Assembly (NCBI RefSeq): GCF_016313185.1
Contig: NZ_CP066218.1
Coordinates: 4,402,001 to 4,466,000 of the forward strand
Reading direction: 5' to 3'
Source of the DNA: Mycolicibacterium baixiangningiae
GTDB lineage: Bacteria > Actinomycetota > Actinomycetes > Mycobacteriales > Mycobacteriaceae
Length of the DNA: 64,000 bases
This document shows, piece by piece, positions 1-7,922 of this stretch. A model generated the notes under the pieces. The model was given only the letters and a program-made list of their open reading frames with translations. It was not told the DNA's origin and ran no database searches. The position numbers and the translations under genes were made by a program. Every line of letters starts with the position of its first letter. Position 1 is the first letter of the stretch.

Positions 1-726
1 GACCCCGAGGGCGCCGACGTGCGTGCGCTCGACACCATGCCGGACGTGGGGGCCGTCGTCCTCACCCCGTCACATCAGTTTCCGCTCGGCGCTCCCCTGC
101 ATTCGGACCGGCGGGCCGCGGTCATCGACTGGGCCCGCCGAAAGGGCGGCGTGGTCATCGAAGACGACTACGACGGTGAATTCCGCTACGACCGCAGTCC
201 CGTCGGCGCATTACACGGCGTCGACCCCGAGTGTGTCGTCTACCTGGGCACGGTCAGCAAGTCCCTGGCCCCCGGGCTCCGGCTCGGCTGGTTCGTCCTC
301 CCCCACCGGCTCGTCGAGGCGGTCATCCGCCAGAAGGGTGAGACCGAATCGACCTGCGGGTTCGTCGAGCAACTGGCGATGGCCGACTTCATCCGGTCGG
401 GGGCCTACGACCGCCATATCCGCACGATGCGGGCGCAGTACCGGCGCCGGCGCGAGCAGCTGGTGGCGGCAGTCAGCCGGGCCTCGCCGGACACCGTCGT
501 CGCCGGCCTGCCCGCCGGACTGCACGTGGTGTTGCAGCTGTCCGGTGGCGGGGAGAGCAGGCTGGCCGGCCGGCCGCCGTGGCGACGGCTGGCGGTCGAG
601 GGACTGGACCTGTACCGCCATCCCGACGCCGAGTCCGACCGCGACGGCGTGGTCGTGGGGTTCGCCGCACCGGCACCGAGCGCGTGGTCGGCGGCACTGG
701 CGGCGCTGGTCCATCTGCTGCCCTGA
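1..726 (+). CDS. MocR/PdxR-type regulator, aminotransferase-like domain (5' end missing)
   Basis: The frame is open from the first base, so the gene begins upstream of the window. The visible 241 residues are the C-terminal part of a fold-type I PLP aminotransferase. They contain a TPSHQFPLG segment, EDDYDGEFRY, and S-K-S-L-A-P-G-L-R-L-G around the PLP lysine. This is the arrangement of MocR/PdxR proteins, in which a GntR winged helix is fused in front of such a domain; the DNA-binding part would lie outside the window. A stand-alone aminotransferase cannot be excluded, but EDDYDGEFRY and SKSLAPGLRLGW are characteristic of MocR proteins. The following cupin gene is in the same direction after a short gap. 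The target is unknown. Confidence 0.8.
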   Translation, partial: DPEGADVRALDTMPDVGAVVLTPSHQFPLGAPLHSDRRAAVIDWARRKGGVVIEDDYDGEFRYDRSPVGALHGVDPECVVYLGTVSKSLAPGLRLGWFVLPHRLVEAVIRQKGETESTCGFVEQLAMADFIRSGAYDRHIRTMRAQYRRRREQLVAAVSRASPDTVVAGLPAGLHVVLQLSGGGESRLAGRPPWRRLAVEGLDLYRHPDAESDRDGVVVGFAAPAPSAWSAALAALVHLLP

Positions 727-761
727 TCAGCGCCCCACTGGCCCCCGTTCGCCGGACCGAA

Positions 762-1214
762 GTGGCCCACGAATCGGCGGGCGACGGCATTAGCGTCGAA
801 CACATGCTGGCTACGGGAAACGTCAAGGTGTCGGACCTTCTGTGCGTCACACCGCCGTGGATCCCACCGGGTGCGCACGTGATGACGCAGATCGTCGAAT
901 TGCCGCCTGCGGACGAGGGATTGGCGCCACACCGTCATTCGGGACCGGTCTTCGGTTACGTGCTCGAGGGAGCGATCCTGTTCGAACTCGAAGGCGAGCA
1001 GCCGCGGGAGATTTCCGCGGGTGAGGCGTTCTGGGAACCGGGCGGTGAGGTGGTGCACTACCGGGTGGCGAACCTGGAACAGCACAGCCGGAGCCGGTTT
1101 CTCGCGGTGTGCCTCTGCGCTCCCGGGATCGACATGATCACCATGCTGACGCCCGAGGAGATCGTCGCCCGCGATCACCTGCGCCACCCGAGTGCGCAGC
1201 GGCACAACGGCTGA
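762..1214 (+). CDS. Small cupin-domain protein
   Basis: About 150 residues with one cupin barrel. The first cupin motif is visible as PHRHSGPVFGYVLEGAILFELEG, with a histidine pair and a glutamate as possible metal ligands. The second motif is around FWEPGGEVVHY. Single cupins of this size are metal-binding enzymes or small-ligand binders; the substrate cannot be named. The start is uncertain: GTG at 762 is used because the encoded GISVEHMLATGNVKVSDLL looks continuous, but ATG at 804 gives a 136-residue protein and neither has a clear ribosome binding site. The gene lies between the MocR-like regulator and an oxidoreductase, in the same direction, and is probably co-transcribed. Confidence 0.7.
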   Translation: MAHESAGDGISVEHMLATGNVKVSDLLCVTPPWIPPGAHVMTQIVELPPADEGLAPHRHSGPVFGYVLEGAILFELEGEQPREISAGEAFWEPGGEVVHYRVANLEQHSRSRFLAVCLCAPGIDMITMLTPEEIVARDHLRHPSAQRHNG

Positions 1215-1218
1215 GCAC

Positions 1219-2154
1219 ATGCGAGCGATCATCGCGCGGGACCGCGCAGCCGGTGCTCAGGGTCTGTCGCCCGCCGAGGTGCCGTACCCGCATGCCGCCG
1301 AGAACGACGTCATCGTCCGGGTGCACGCGGCGAGCTTCACCCCCGGCGAACTCGACTGGCCTGGAACGTGGTCCGATCGCGCCGGCCGGGATCGCACCCC
1401 CACCATCCCCGGACACGAGGTGTCCGGGGAAGTCGTCGAGCTGGGATACGGCACGACAGGTGTGACCGTGGGCCAGCGGGTCTTCGGGGTCACCGACTGG
1501 GCCCGCGACGGCACCCTCGCCGAATACGTTGCGGTGGAAGCACGTAACCTTGCGCCGCTGGCGGCCGACGTCGACCACACGGTGGCGGCCGCGATACCGA
1601 TCTCCGGTCTCACCGCGTTCCAGGCCCTGTTTCACCACGCACACCTGGTCGCCGGGCAGACCGTGCTGATCCACGGCGCCGCCGGTGCGGTCGGCTGGAT
1701 CGCGGTGCAACTCGCGCTAGAGGCGGGCGCCCGGGTCATCGGTACCGGCCGCGGGAGTCACCGGGACACCGTGCTGTTGTTGGGCGCCGCGGCGTTCCTG
1801 GACCTGCAGCGCGACGCCCTGACCGACGCCGGTGCGGTCGATGTGGTGTTCGACGTGATCGGCGGTGATGTCCTCGACCGCTCGGCCGAGCTCGTGCGTC
1901 CGGGCGGGGTGCTGGTGAGCGTCGCCGAACCGCCCCGGATACCACCGGACGGCGGACGGGCGATGTTCTTCGTCGTCGAACCCGACCGCGCCGGTCTGCT
2001 GGATCTGCAACGGCGGATGCGGGACGGACGGCTGCGCCCGCCCTCGGTGAATGTGTGCGCACTCGACGAGGCGCCTGCGGCGTTCGATCCGGCGCGACGC
2101 ATGCCGGGCAAGACCGTCATCCGTGTCCCCGACGAACCCGAGAGAAGACGATGA
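1219..2154 (+). CDS. Quinone-oxidoreductase-like MDR enzyme
   Basis: 311 residues of the medium-chain dehydrogenase/reductase superfamily. The N-terminal GroES-like half has PGHEVSGEVVELG. The Rossmann half begins at HGAAGAVGWIAVQLA and holds the glycine-rich NAD(P)-binding turn. The cysteine/histidine set of zinc alcohol dehydrogenases is not obvious, so a zinc-free NADPH:quinone reductase or enal reductase is more likely. ATG 1219 (MRAIIARDRAAG) is preferred to an in-frame ATG at 1192 because the first 9 residues of the longer form run into the cupin gene. It overlaps the next gene by ATGA, so the two are translationally coupled. Confidence 0.8.
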   Translation: MRAIIARDRAAGAQGLSPAEVPYPHAAENDVIVRVHAASFTPGELDWPGTWSDRAGRDRTPTIPGHEVSGEVVELGYGTTGVTVGQRVFGVTDWARDGTLAEYVAVEARNLAPLAADVDHTVAAAIPISGLTAFQALFHHAHLVAGQTVLIHGAAGAVGWIAVQLALEAGARVIGTGRGSHRDTVLLLGAAAFLDLQRDALTDAGAVDVVFDVIGGDVLDRSAELVRPGGVLVSVAEPPRIPPDGGRAMFFVVEPDRAGLLDLQRRMRDGRLRPPSVNVCALDEAPAAFDPARRMPGKTVIRVPDEPERRR

Positions 2155-2792
2155 TGACGGAAAGCATTGCGGGAGTGGGTATTCCGGACTCGGCGATGGC
2201 CCGGGACGTCACCGGCCTGGTCAGCGGTGCGGCCGACGAAACTCTGTTCGGCCACTCCCGGCGTTCGTATCTGTGGGCCATGCCGCACGGCCGCCACCGC
2301 GGCCTGGAGCCCGACCCCGAACTGCTCTACGCGGCGGCCATGTTCCACGACCTCGGCCTGACCCCCCGATACCGCAGGACCGATCAGCGGTTCGAACTCG
2401 ACGGCGCGGACGCGGCACGCACTTTTCTGGCCGACCACGGCTGTCCGCAAGGCGCGATCCGCACCGTCTGGCTCGCGATCGCCCTGCATTCGACGCCGGA
2501 GATCCCCGACCGGCTGGAACCCGAGATCGCGCTCCTCATTGCCGGAGTGGCGACCGACGTGGTGGGGGCGGGAGCCGACGCGCTGACACCGGAGGAGATC
2601 GCCGAGGTGTGTGCCGCACATCCGCGGACGAACTTCCCCGACGGGATGCTGCACGCTTTTCACGACGGCATGAAGGAGCGGCCGCAGACGACCTTCGGCA
2701 CGATGAACGCCGACGTCCTGGCGCGGTTCGACCCCGACTTCACCCGGATCGACCTGGTCGACCTCATCGTGAACAACCCGCTGCCGCAGTGA
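2151..2792 (+). CDS. HD-domain protein, cyanamide-hydratase-like
   Basis: 213 residues with the metal-dependent HD hydrolase signature: H35 (GHSRRSYLWA), H66-D67 (MFHDLGL), H113 (ALHSTPE) and D136 (VATDVVG). The spacing and the GHSRRSY / MFHDLGLT motifs resemble the small HD family annotated as cyanamide hydratase or Ddi2-like; real substrates of most members are unknown. ATG 2151 overlaps the upstream stop (ATGA), fixing the start and suggesting an operon with the oxidoreductase and cupin. It is convergent with the ParA-like gene after a gap of only 9 bases. Confidence 0.78.
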   Translation: MMTESIAGVGIPDSAMARDVTGLVSGAADETLFGHSRRSYLWAMPHGRHRGLEPDPELLYAAAMFHDLGLTPRYRRTDQRFELDGADAARTFLADHGCPQGAIRTVWLAIALHSTPEIPDRLEPEIALLIAGVATDVVGAGADALTPEEIAEVCAAHPRTNFPDGMLHAFHDGMKERPQTTFGTMNADVLARFDPDFTRIDLVDLIVNNPLPQ

Positions 2793-2801
2793 GCCGCCGG
2801 C

Positions 2802-3605
2802 TCAGAGATCCGGGGCGTAGGTCGGCATGTCCTTGCCGTTCTTCCAGTGCGTGAGCAACGCGGTCGCCAGCTCCCGGTAGGCGAGCGCACCCTTGTTCTT
2901 GCGCCCCGCGAGCACCGACGAACCCGATGCACTCGCCTCGGCGAACCGCACGGTGCGCGGGATCGGCGGCGACAGCACGGGCAGCTGGTAACGGTCGACG
3001 ACGTCGAACAACACGTCACGGCTGTGCGTGGTGCGCGAGTCGTACAGCGTGGGCAACGCGCCGAGAAGCTTCAGGTCCGGGTTGGTGATCGCCTGGACGT
3101 CCGACACCGTCCGCAGGAACTGTCCCACTCCCCGGTGCGCCAACATCTCGCACTGCAGGGGCACGATGACCTCGTCGGCGGCGGTCAGACCGTTCAGCGT
3201 GAGCACGCCGAGTGACGGCGGACAGTCGATCAGCACCACGTCGTAGGTGCCGCTCAACTTCGCCAGCGCGCGTTTGAGCGCATGCTCGCGCCCGGCGCGC
3301 ATCAGCAGCATCGCCTCGGCGCCGGCGAGGTCGATGTTGGCCGGCAGCAACGCCATCCCTTCGGGCGTCTCCACCAGCGCCGCGTCCGGCTCTACGTCCC
3401 CGAGCAGTACCTCGTGCACCGACACCGGCAACTTGTCGGGGTCGTGGCCCAGCGAGAACGTCAACGACCCCTGTGGATCCAGGTCGACGAGCAACACCCG
3501 CTTGCCGCTCTCCGCCATCGCCGCGCCCAACGACGCAACCGTCGTCGTTTTGGCGACCCCACCCTTTTGATTGGCGACCGCCAGTACCCGCGTCACATTT
3601 GCCAT
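2802..3605 (-). CDS. ParA/Soj-family ATPase
   Basis: 267 residues. The deviant Walker A box is K14-G-G-V-A-K19-T-T, followed by LLVDLDPQGSLTFSLG (Walker A' region) and VLIDCPPSLGVLTLN (Walker B). This is a soluble ParA/Soj-type ATPase that would bind DNA or other surfaces as an ATP dimer. No ParB is next to it, so it is an orphan ParA rather than the chromosomal partition gene. Order and product match Rv3213c of M. tuberculosis, divergent from a phosphoglycerate-mutase-like gene. Only 51 bases separate the two divergent genes, so their promoters must overlap. Confidence 0.9.
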   Translation of the reverse strand: MANVTRVLAVANQKGGVAKTTTVASLGAAMAESGKRVLLVDLDPQGSLTFSLGHDPDKLPVSVHEVLLGDVEPDAALVETPEGMALLPANIDLAGAEAMLLMRAGREHALKRALAKLSGTYDVVLIDCPPSLGVLTLNGLTAADEVIVPLQCEMLAHRGVGQFLRTVSDVQAITNPDLKLLGALPTLYDSRTTHSRDVLFDVVDRYQLPVLSPPIPRTVRFAEASASGSSVLAGRKNKGALAYRELATALLTHWKNGKDMPTYAPDL

Positions 3606-3656
3606 ACTGACACGCGCACCGCCCCTTCACACGGCCGTGCGGCAGAATCGGCGGGT

Positions 3657-4268
3657 GTGAGCCTGACCGACCATCGACTTCTGCTCATCCGCCACGGCGA
3701 GACGGAGTGGTCGCGCTCCGGACGGCACACCAGCCGCACCGACCTCGATCTGACCGACACCGGTCGCGAACAGGCGGCTCAAACGGCCGACGCGCTGGCG
3801 CGGTTGACGTTGGACAACCCGCTGGTGATCAGCAGTCCGCGCCGACGCGCACTCGACACCGCGGCGCTTGCCGGGCTGACCGTCGACGAGGTGTCCGACG
3901 CACTCGTCGAGTGGGATTACGGCGACTACGAAGGCCGCACGACACCGGAGATCCGCGAATCCGACCCGGATTGGCTGGTGTGGACGCACGGCTGCCCCGG
4001 CGGCGAAAGCGTCGAGGATGTGTGCGAACGCGCCGACCGCGCGGTCGCATTGGCGCTGGAACACCTCGAAACCCGCGACGTGGTCTTCGTCGGCCACGGG
4101 CACTTCTCGCGCGCCGTGATCACCCGCTGGGCGGAGCTGCCGCTGCCGCAGGGCATCCGGTTCGCGATGGTGGCGGCATCGATCGCGGTATGCGGCTGGG
4201 AGCACGGAGTGCGCCAGATCAGTGCGTTGGCACTGACCGGGTACCCGCATCCGTGCCTGCCGACGTGA
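3657..4268 (+). CDS. gpm2: Histidine phosphatase (phosphoglycerate-mutase family)
   Basis: 203 residues with the family signature LLLIRHGETEW (catalytic H13), SSPRRRALDTA, the glutamate in EWDYGDYEGRTT and the second histidine in VFVGHGHFSRAV. The protein and its position match Rv3214 of M. tuberculosis, annotated gpm2 and reported to act as an acid phosphatase rather than a mutase. It starts at GTG 3657 (VSLTDHRLLLIRHGE); an upstream extension would enter the divergent ParA promoter. It overlaps the isochorismate synthase gene by GTGA. Substrate is not predictable from sequence. Confidence 0.88.
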   Translation: MSLTDHRLLLIRHGETEWSRSGRHTSRTDLDLTDTGREQAAQTADALARLTLDNPLVISSPRRRALDTAALAGLTVDEVSDALVEWDYGDYEGRTTPEIRESDPDWLVWTHGCPGGESVEDVCERADRAVALALEHLETRDVVFVGHGHFSRAVITRWAELPLPQGIRFAMVAASIAVCGWEHGVRQISALALTGYPHPCLPT

Positions 4269-5380
4269 CCAGCCCGACGGCGCCCGAAACCGGGCCGAGT
4301 TTCGTCCTCACCGGTGCGCGCGACGTCGTACTCGCGAACGGCGTGCACACCGCCTACCCGGCGCTGCACACCGCCCGCGCCGCACTGGCCTCAGGCGACA
4401 CGCCGATCGTGCTGGGCGCCTTGCCTTTTGACCTGACCACACCGACCGCGCTGTTCCGACCGCGGGAGGTCGGATTCCTCGATGCGCTGCCGGACTGGGC
4501 CACCGCGGACCCGCCCGCGGTGCGGATCGCCGAATTCGTGCCCACGCCGCAGGAGCACCGGACGCGCGTGGCGAGCGCGGTGCGCGCCCTCAACGACCCC
4601 CGAACCGGGCTGCACAAGGTCGTCCTGGCGCGGGCGTTGCACCTGACCGCCGACGGGCCGCTGGATTCCCGAACCCTGCTGCGGCGCCTGGTCGCCGACG
4701 ACGCCGGCGCGAACGCGTATCTGGCGGATCTCAGCGGGGCCGGTGACCGCTACCGCGGTACGGCGTTGATCGGCGCGAGTCCCGAACTGCTGGTGGCCCG
4801 GCGCGGTGGGGTGGTGACGTGTCAGCCGTTCGCCGGTTCTGCGCCGCGCTTCGCCGATCCCGAAGCGGACCGGGCCAGTGGCGCCGCCCTCGCCGACTCG
4901 GCCAAGAACCGGCACGAGCACGCCATCGTGATCGACGAGGTGCGCAAGGCCCTCGACCCCTTCTGCGTGGATCTGCAGATCGCCCCGACACCGCATCTCA
5001 GCGCGACCGCCGCCGTCTGGCACCTGAGCACGCAGATCACCGGCCGACTGCGCGAAACGTCGACCACCGCCCTGGATCTGGCCGTTGCACTGCATCCCAC
5101 CCCGGCCGTCGGGGGCGTGCCCACCGACGTGGCCGCCGCGCTCATCAAGCAACTGGAAGGCGACCGTGGCTTCTACGCCGGAGCCGTGGGGTGGTGCGAC
5201 GCCGCCGGCGACGGCCGCTGGGTGGTGTCCATCCGGTGCGCCCAGCTGGCAGCCGACCGTCGTAGCGCAGTCGCACACTCCGGCGGCGGGATCGTCGCCG
5301 AATCCGATCCGGACGACGAACTGGCGGAGACCACAACGAAATTCACCACGATCCTGTCCGCACTGGGAGTAGCGCAATGA
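4265..5380 (+). CDS. entC: Isochorismate synthase
   Basis: 371 residues of the chorismate-binding (anthranilate synthase I/EntC/MenF) family. Conserved segments are HKVVLARALHL, GASPELLVARR, AGSAPR, SAKNRHEHAIVIDEV, HPTPAVGGVP and GDRGFYAGAVGW, with a C-terminal SGGGIVAESDPDDELAETTTK for magnesium binding. It converts chorismate to isochorismate for menaquinone or siderophore precursors. It corresponds to Rv3215 (entC). GTG 4265 overlaps the preceding stop by four bases and is preferred; GTG 4253 in the same frame adds four residues. It is followed by a GNAT gene with an ATGA overlap, so gpm2-entC-GNAT look like one transcript. Confidence 0.88.
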   Translation: MTSPTAPETGPSFVLTGARDVVLANGVHTAYPALHTARAALASGDTPIVLGALPFDLTTPTALFRPREVGFLDALPDWATADPPAVRIAEFVPTPQEHRTRVASAVRALNDPRTGLHKVVLARALHLTADGPLDSRTLLRRLVADDAGANAYLADLSGAGDRYRGTALIGASPELLVARRGGVVTCQPFAGSAPRFADPEADRASGAALADSAKNRHEHAIVIDEVRKALDPFCVDLQIAPTPHLSATAAVWHLSTQITGRLRETSTTALDLAVALHPTPAVGGVPTDVAAALIKQLEGDRGFYAGAVGWCDAAGDGRWVVSIRCAQLAADRRSAVAHSGGGIVAESDPDDELAETTTKFTTILSALGVAQ

Positions 5381-5856
5381 CCGTGAACATCCGCCGGGTC
5401 CAGCCCGGCGACGAGGTGGAGCTCACCGCGATGGTGCACGAACTCGCCGCGTTCGAACGGGCCTCGGCCGAATGCACCGTCACCGATAGCCGCATGCGCG
5501 ACGCGCTTTTCGGTGACCAGCCCCGCGTCTACGGCCACCTCGTCGAGGTCGACGGTGAACCCGCTGCCGGAGCGCTGTGGTTCTACAGTTTCTCCACCTG
5601 GGACGGCGTGGCGGGCATCTATCTCGAGGATCTCTTCGTCCGGCCGCAGTATCGCCGTCGCGGTCTGGCACGCACCTTGTTGTCGACGCTGGCCCGCGAA
5701 TGCGTCACCAACGGCTACAGCAGGCTGTCGTGGGCGGTGCTCGACTGGAACGTCAACGCGATCGCCCTCTACGACGCCGTCGGCGGCAGACCGCAGACCG
5801 ACTGGATCACCTACCGGGTGTCGGGTCCGGAGTTGTCGGCGCTCGCGGAGTCCTGA
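5377..5856 (+). CDS. GNAT acetyltransferase
   Basis: 159 residues with the GNAT fold. The acetyl-CoA motif A is visible as DLFVRPQYRRRGLARTLLSTLA (Q/RxxGxG/A pattern) and motif B as LSWAVLDWNVNAIALYDAVGG. The N-terminal EVELTAMVHELAAFERA and FYSFSTWDGVAGIYLEDLFV resemble spermidine/diamine N-acetyltransferase-like members, so a small amine substrate is possible but unproven. Matches Rv3216 by position. ATGA overlap with entC. Its last 46 bases overlap the convergent membrane-protein gene on the other strand. Confidence 0.85.
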   Translation: MTVNIRRVQPGDEVELTAMVHELAAFERASAECTVTDSRMRDALFGDQPRVYGHLVEVDGEPAAGALWFYSFSTWDGVAGIYLEDLFVRPQYRRRGLARTLLSTLARECVTNGYSRLSWAVLDWNVNAIALYDAVGGRPQTDWITYRVSGPELSALAES

Positions 5857-6233
5857 GCGCCCAGCCACTCCAACGCCGACCGGCTGAACAACAGCAGCAG
5901 AGCGCTCACCGCGACCACGGCGACCGGGATGCCGTAGAACCACTGATGCGATCCGACCGCGACGTACCACGTCACCGGCAGCAGCAGTAGCTGGGCGAAC
6001 ACCGCGATACCGCGTCCCCACCGCCGCCCGGTCCACAGGGCCCATCCGGCCGCGACCACCCCGCCACCGACGATCGCGAACCACGCCGCCGTACCGAACT
6101 TGTTGAGACCGGCCTCCTCCGCGCGGACGAAGCCGCTGACGAGATAGACCACCGCGGCCACCACACCGATCACACCCTCGATCGCCACCAGCACGGCGGC
6201 CTGACGCACGGTTGACGGCGAGGGAACGGTCAC
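5811..6233 (-). CDS. Small integral membrane protein (Rv3217c-like)
   Basis: 140 residues with four likely membrane segments: AAVLVAIEGVIGVVAAVVYL, AAWFAIVGGGVVAAGWALW, IAVFAQLLLLPVTWYVAV and GIPVAVVAVSALLLLF. No catalytic motif is seen and I recognise no function. Position and topology match Rv3217c. The 3' end overlaps the convergent GNAT gene by 46 bases; the overlap encodes the hydrophilic tail after the last helix. Confidence 0.75.
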   Translation of the reverse strand: MTVPSPSTVRQAAVLVAIEGVIGVVAAVVYLVSGFVRAEEAGLNKFGTAAWFAIVGGGVVAAGWALWTGRRWGRGIAVFAQLLLLPVTWYVAVGSHQWFYGIPVAVVAVSALLLLFSRSALEWLGAQDSASADNSGPDTR

Positions 6234-6272
6234 GACGTCGAGCCTAGATGTTCGCGATTAGGCTCATGCCTC

Positions 6273-7226
6273 GTGCGTGCCGTGCTGATCGTCAACCCGA
6301 ACGCCACCTCGACCACCGCGGCAGGCCGCGACCTACTCGCCCACGCGCTGGAAAGCCGTGTCGAGCTGACCGTCGCCCATACCGACCACCGCGGCCACGC
6401 CATCGAGATCGGCCGCGACGCGGCGCGTGACGGCGTCGACGTGCTCATCGTGCACGGGGGCGACGGCACCGTGAACGAAGTCGTCAACGGGGTGCTCAGC
6501 GGGCGCGGCACGCATCTCGACGCGCCCGCCGTCGGCGTCGTACCGGGCGGCTCGGCGAACGTGTTCGCCCGGGCGCTGGGCATCAGCCCCGACCCCATCG
6601 AGGCCACCAACCAGCTCGTCGACCTACTCGGCGACTACCGCCGCACCGGAGTGTGGCGGCGCATCGGACTGATGGACTGCGGGGAGCGCTGGGCGGTGTT
6701 CACCGCGGGGATGGGTGTCGACGGCGATGTGGTCGCCGCCGTGGAGGCGCAGCGGGCCAAAGGCCGCAAGGTCACCGCCTCGCGCTACATCCGCGTCGCG
6801 GTGCGCGAGCTGCTCGCCAGCGTGCGCAGAGAACCGACGCTGACGCTGCACCGGCCCGACCGCGAACCGGACGCCGGAGTGCACTTCGCGTTCGTGTCGA
6901 ACTCCAGCCCGTGGACCTACGCCAACGCGAGGCCGATCTGGACCAACCCGGGTACGACGTTCGAGACCGGCCTGGGGGTGTTCGCCACCACCAGCATGAA
7001 CGCGTGGGCGAACCTGCGGTTGGCACGGCAGATGTTCGCCCGCGAACCCGACCCGGTGGCGCGCCACCTGCTTCGCGACGACGATCTGCCGTGGGTCCGG
7101 ATCACCGCACACGTCCCGGTGTCCTGTCAGATCGACGGAGATTACATCGGCCTGCGGGAAACCATGACGTTCACGTCGGTCCCCGATGCGCTGGCCGTGG
7201 TCGCGCCATCCCCTCAAACGCTCTGA
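6273..7226 (+). CDS. Diacylglycerol/sphingosine kinase-like lipid kinase
   Basis: 317 residues of the DAGK catalytic family. The nucleotide-binding motif GGDGTVNEV is at residues 62-70 and VGVVPGGSANVFARAL is the second conserved block. The C-terminal half has the acidic IDGDYIG motif (QIDGDYIGLRE). Such proteins phosphorylate lipid hydroxyls at the membrane; the actual lipid here is unknown. Matches Rv3218. GTG at 6273 (VRAVLIVNPNA) is the start that places the first beta strand correctly. It reads divergently from the small membrane protein. Confidence 0.85.
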   Translation: MRAVLIVNPNATSTTAAGRDLLAHALESRVELTVAHTDHRGHAIEIGRDAARDGVDVLIVHGGDGTVNEVVNGVLSGRGTHLDAPAVGVVPGGSANVFARALGISPDPIEATNQLVDLLGDYRRTGVWRRIGLMDCGERWAVFTAGMGVDGDVVAAVEAQRAKGRKVTASRYIRVAVRELLASVRREPTLTLHRPDREPDAGVHFAFVSNSSPWTYANARPIWTNPGTTFETGLGVFATTSMNAWANLRLARQMFAREPDPVARHLLRDDDLPWVRITAHVPVSCQIDGDYIGLRETMTFTSVPDALAVVAPSPQTL

Positions 7227-7316
7227 CCTGCCAGCGGAGATCGCCCGAATGAAATCAGGGCGTAAGTGGGTTAAGTCTAGTACGACGGGGTAGAGGGTCA
7301 GGTAACACGGCCCTGC

Positions 7317-7332
7317 AGTGACATTGCCCACG
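7317..7332 (+). promoter_or_regulatory. CRP/Rv3676-type binding site upstream of whiB1
   Basis: AGTGACATTGCCCACG fits the mycobacterial cAMP receptor protein consensus TGTGANNTNGNTCACA at nearly all conserved positions. In M. tuberculosis whiB1 is known to be controlled by Rv3676 through a site of very similar sequence. The centre lies about 25 bases upstream of a TTGACA hexamer at 7349, a geometry consistent with activation. Confidence 0.72.
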
Positions 7333-7348
7333 TGTTAACGCGCTTCCC

Positions 7349-7376
7349 TTGACATCCGTCGAGCCTGTGAAAGCAT
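7349..7376 (+). promoter_or_regulatory. Putative whiB1 promoter
   Basis: A perfect -35 hexamer TTGACA (7349-7354) is followed after 16 bases by a weak -10-like AAGCAT (7371-7376). Transcription from about 7383 would put the CRP-type site centre near -58 and leave a leader of about 90 bases before whiB1. The leader ends in GAGGAG about 8 bases before the ATG. The -10 is poor, as expected of an activator-dependent promoter. Confidence 0.5.
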
Positions 7377-7471
7377 CGGATGCAACAGTGCAGAAACAAT
7401 TCGTGTGCACGCGTTAACAGCCGAAGAAAAGCTCGTGCGCTCTGCTGCGCACATAGTGAGGAGTTATAACA

Positions 7472-7726
7472 ATGGATTGGCGCCATAAGGCCGTCTGTCG
7501 CGACGAGGATCCGGAGCTGTTCTTCCCGGTTGGGAACAGCGGGCCTGCCCTCGCGCAGATCGCCGACGCGAAGCTCGTCTGCAACCGTTGCCCCGTCACC
7601 ACGGAGTGCCTGAGCTGGGCGTTGGAGTCCGGTCAGGACGCAGGCGTGTGGGGCGGCATGAGCGAGGACGAGCGTCGCGCCCTCAAGCGTCGCAACGCGC
7701 GGACCAAGGCCCGCAGCGGAGTCTGA
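7472..7726 (+). CDS. whiB1: WhiB1 iron-sulfur transcription factor
   Basis: 84 residues with the four cluster cysteines C9, C37, C40 and C46 (CxxC and spacing as in Wbl proteins), the GVWGGM turn and a basic C-terminal tail (RRALKRRNARTKARSG). WhiB1 holds a nitric-oxide-sensitive [4Fe-4S] cluster and binds the housekeeping sigma factor; it is essential in mycobacteria. The length and sequence match Rv3219. A clear GAGGAG ribosome binding site precedes ATG 7472. A strong terminator follows immediately. Confidence 0.97.
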   Translation: MDWRHKAVCRDEDPELFFPVGNSGPALAQIADAKLVCNRCPVTTECLSWALESGQDAGVWGGMSEDERRALKRRNARTKARSGV

Positions 7727-7740
7727 TCGCGTCGCAGCAT

Positions 7741-7776
7741 CAGTGAAGGCCCCGACGAAAGTCGGGGCCTTCACTG
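7741..7776 (+). terminator. whiB1 terminator hairpin
   Basis: A perfect 16-bp inverted repeat (arms 7741-7756 and 7761-7776) with a GAAA tetraloop stands 14 bases after the whiB1 stop. There is only a short T-rich stretch behind it, as usual for mycobacterial intrinsic terminators. It may also work for the convergent pdtaS gene. Confidence 0.85.
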
Positions 7777-7856
7777 TGTTCCACGCCATTCTCTGGTGGC
7801 GAATGTATTGCGCGTCGCATGCCGCGGAATTCATTGTTTCGGCCACTGTCCCCACT

Positions 7857-7922
7857 GCGCGGCCCTGCCGCTGTGCCTTACAGCGCGGCCCTGCCGCTGT
7901 GCCTTACAGCGCGGCCCTGCCG
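7857..7922. repeat. 26-bp tandem repeat over the pdtaS 3' end
   Basis: Two exact 26-bp copies (7857-7882, 7883-7908) and a 14-base partial third copy (7909-7922). The unit contains the codons for the last residues and stop of pdtaS. It looks like a slippage duplication of the gene's 3' end that left extra stop-codon copies downstream without altering the protein. Confidence 0.9.

Noticed and set aside
2802..3605. Chromosomal partition gene parA with origin nearby.
   Set aside because: No parB, no parS-like sites and no dnaA/gidB neighbours; order matches the orphan Rv3213c instead.
7333..7353. A second CRP site 21 bases downstream of the first at whiB1.
   Set aside because: The sequence does not fit the consensus; only the first site is supported.
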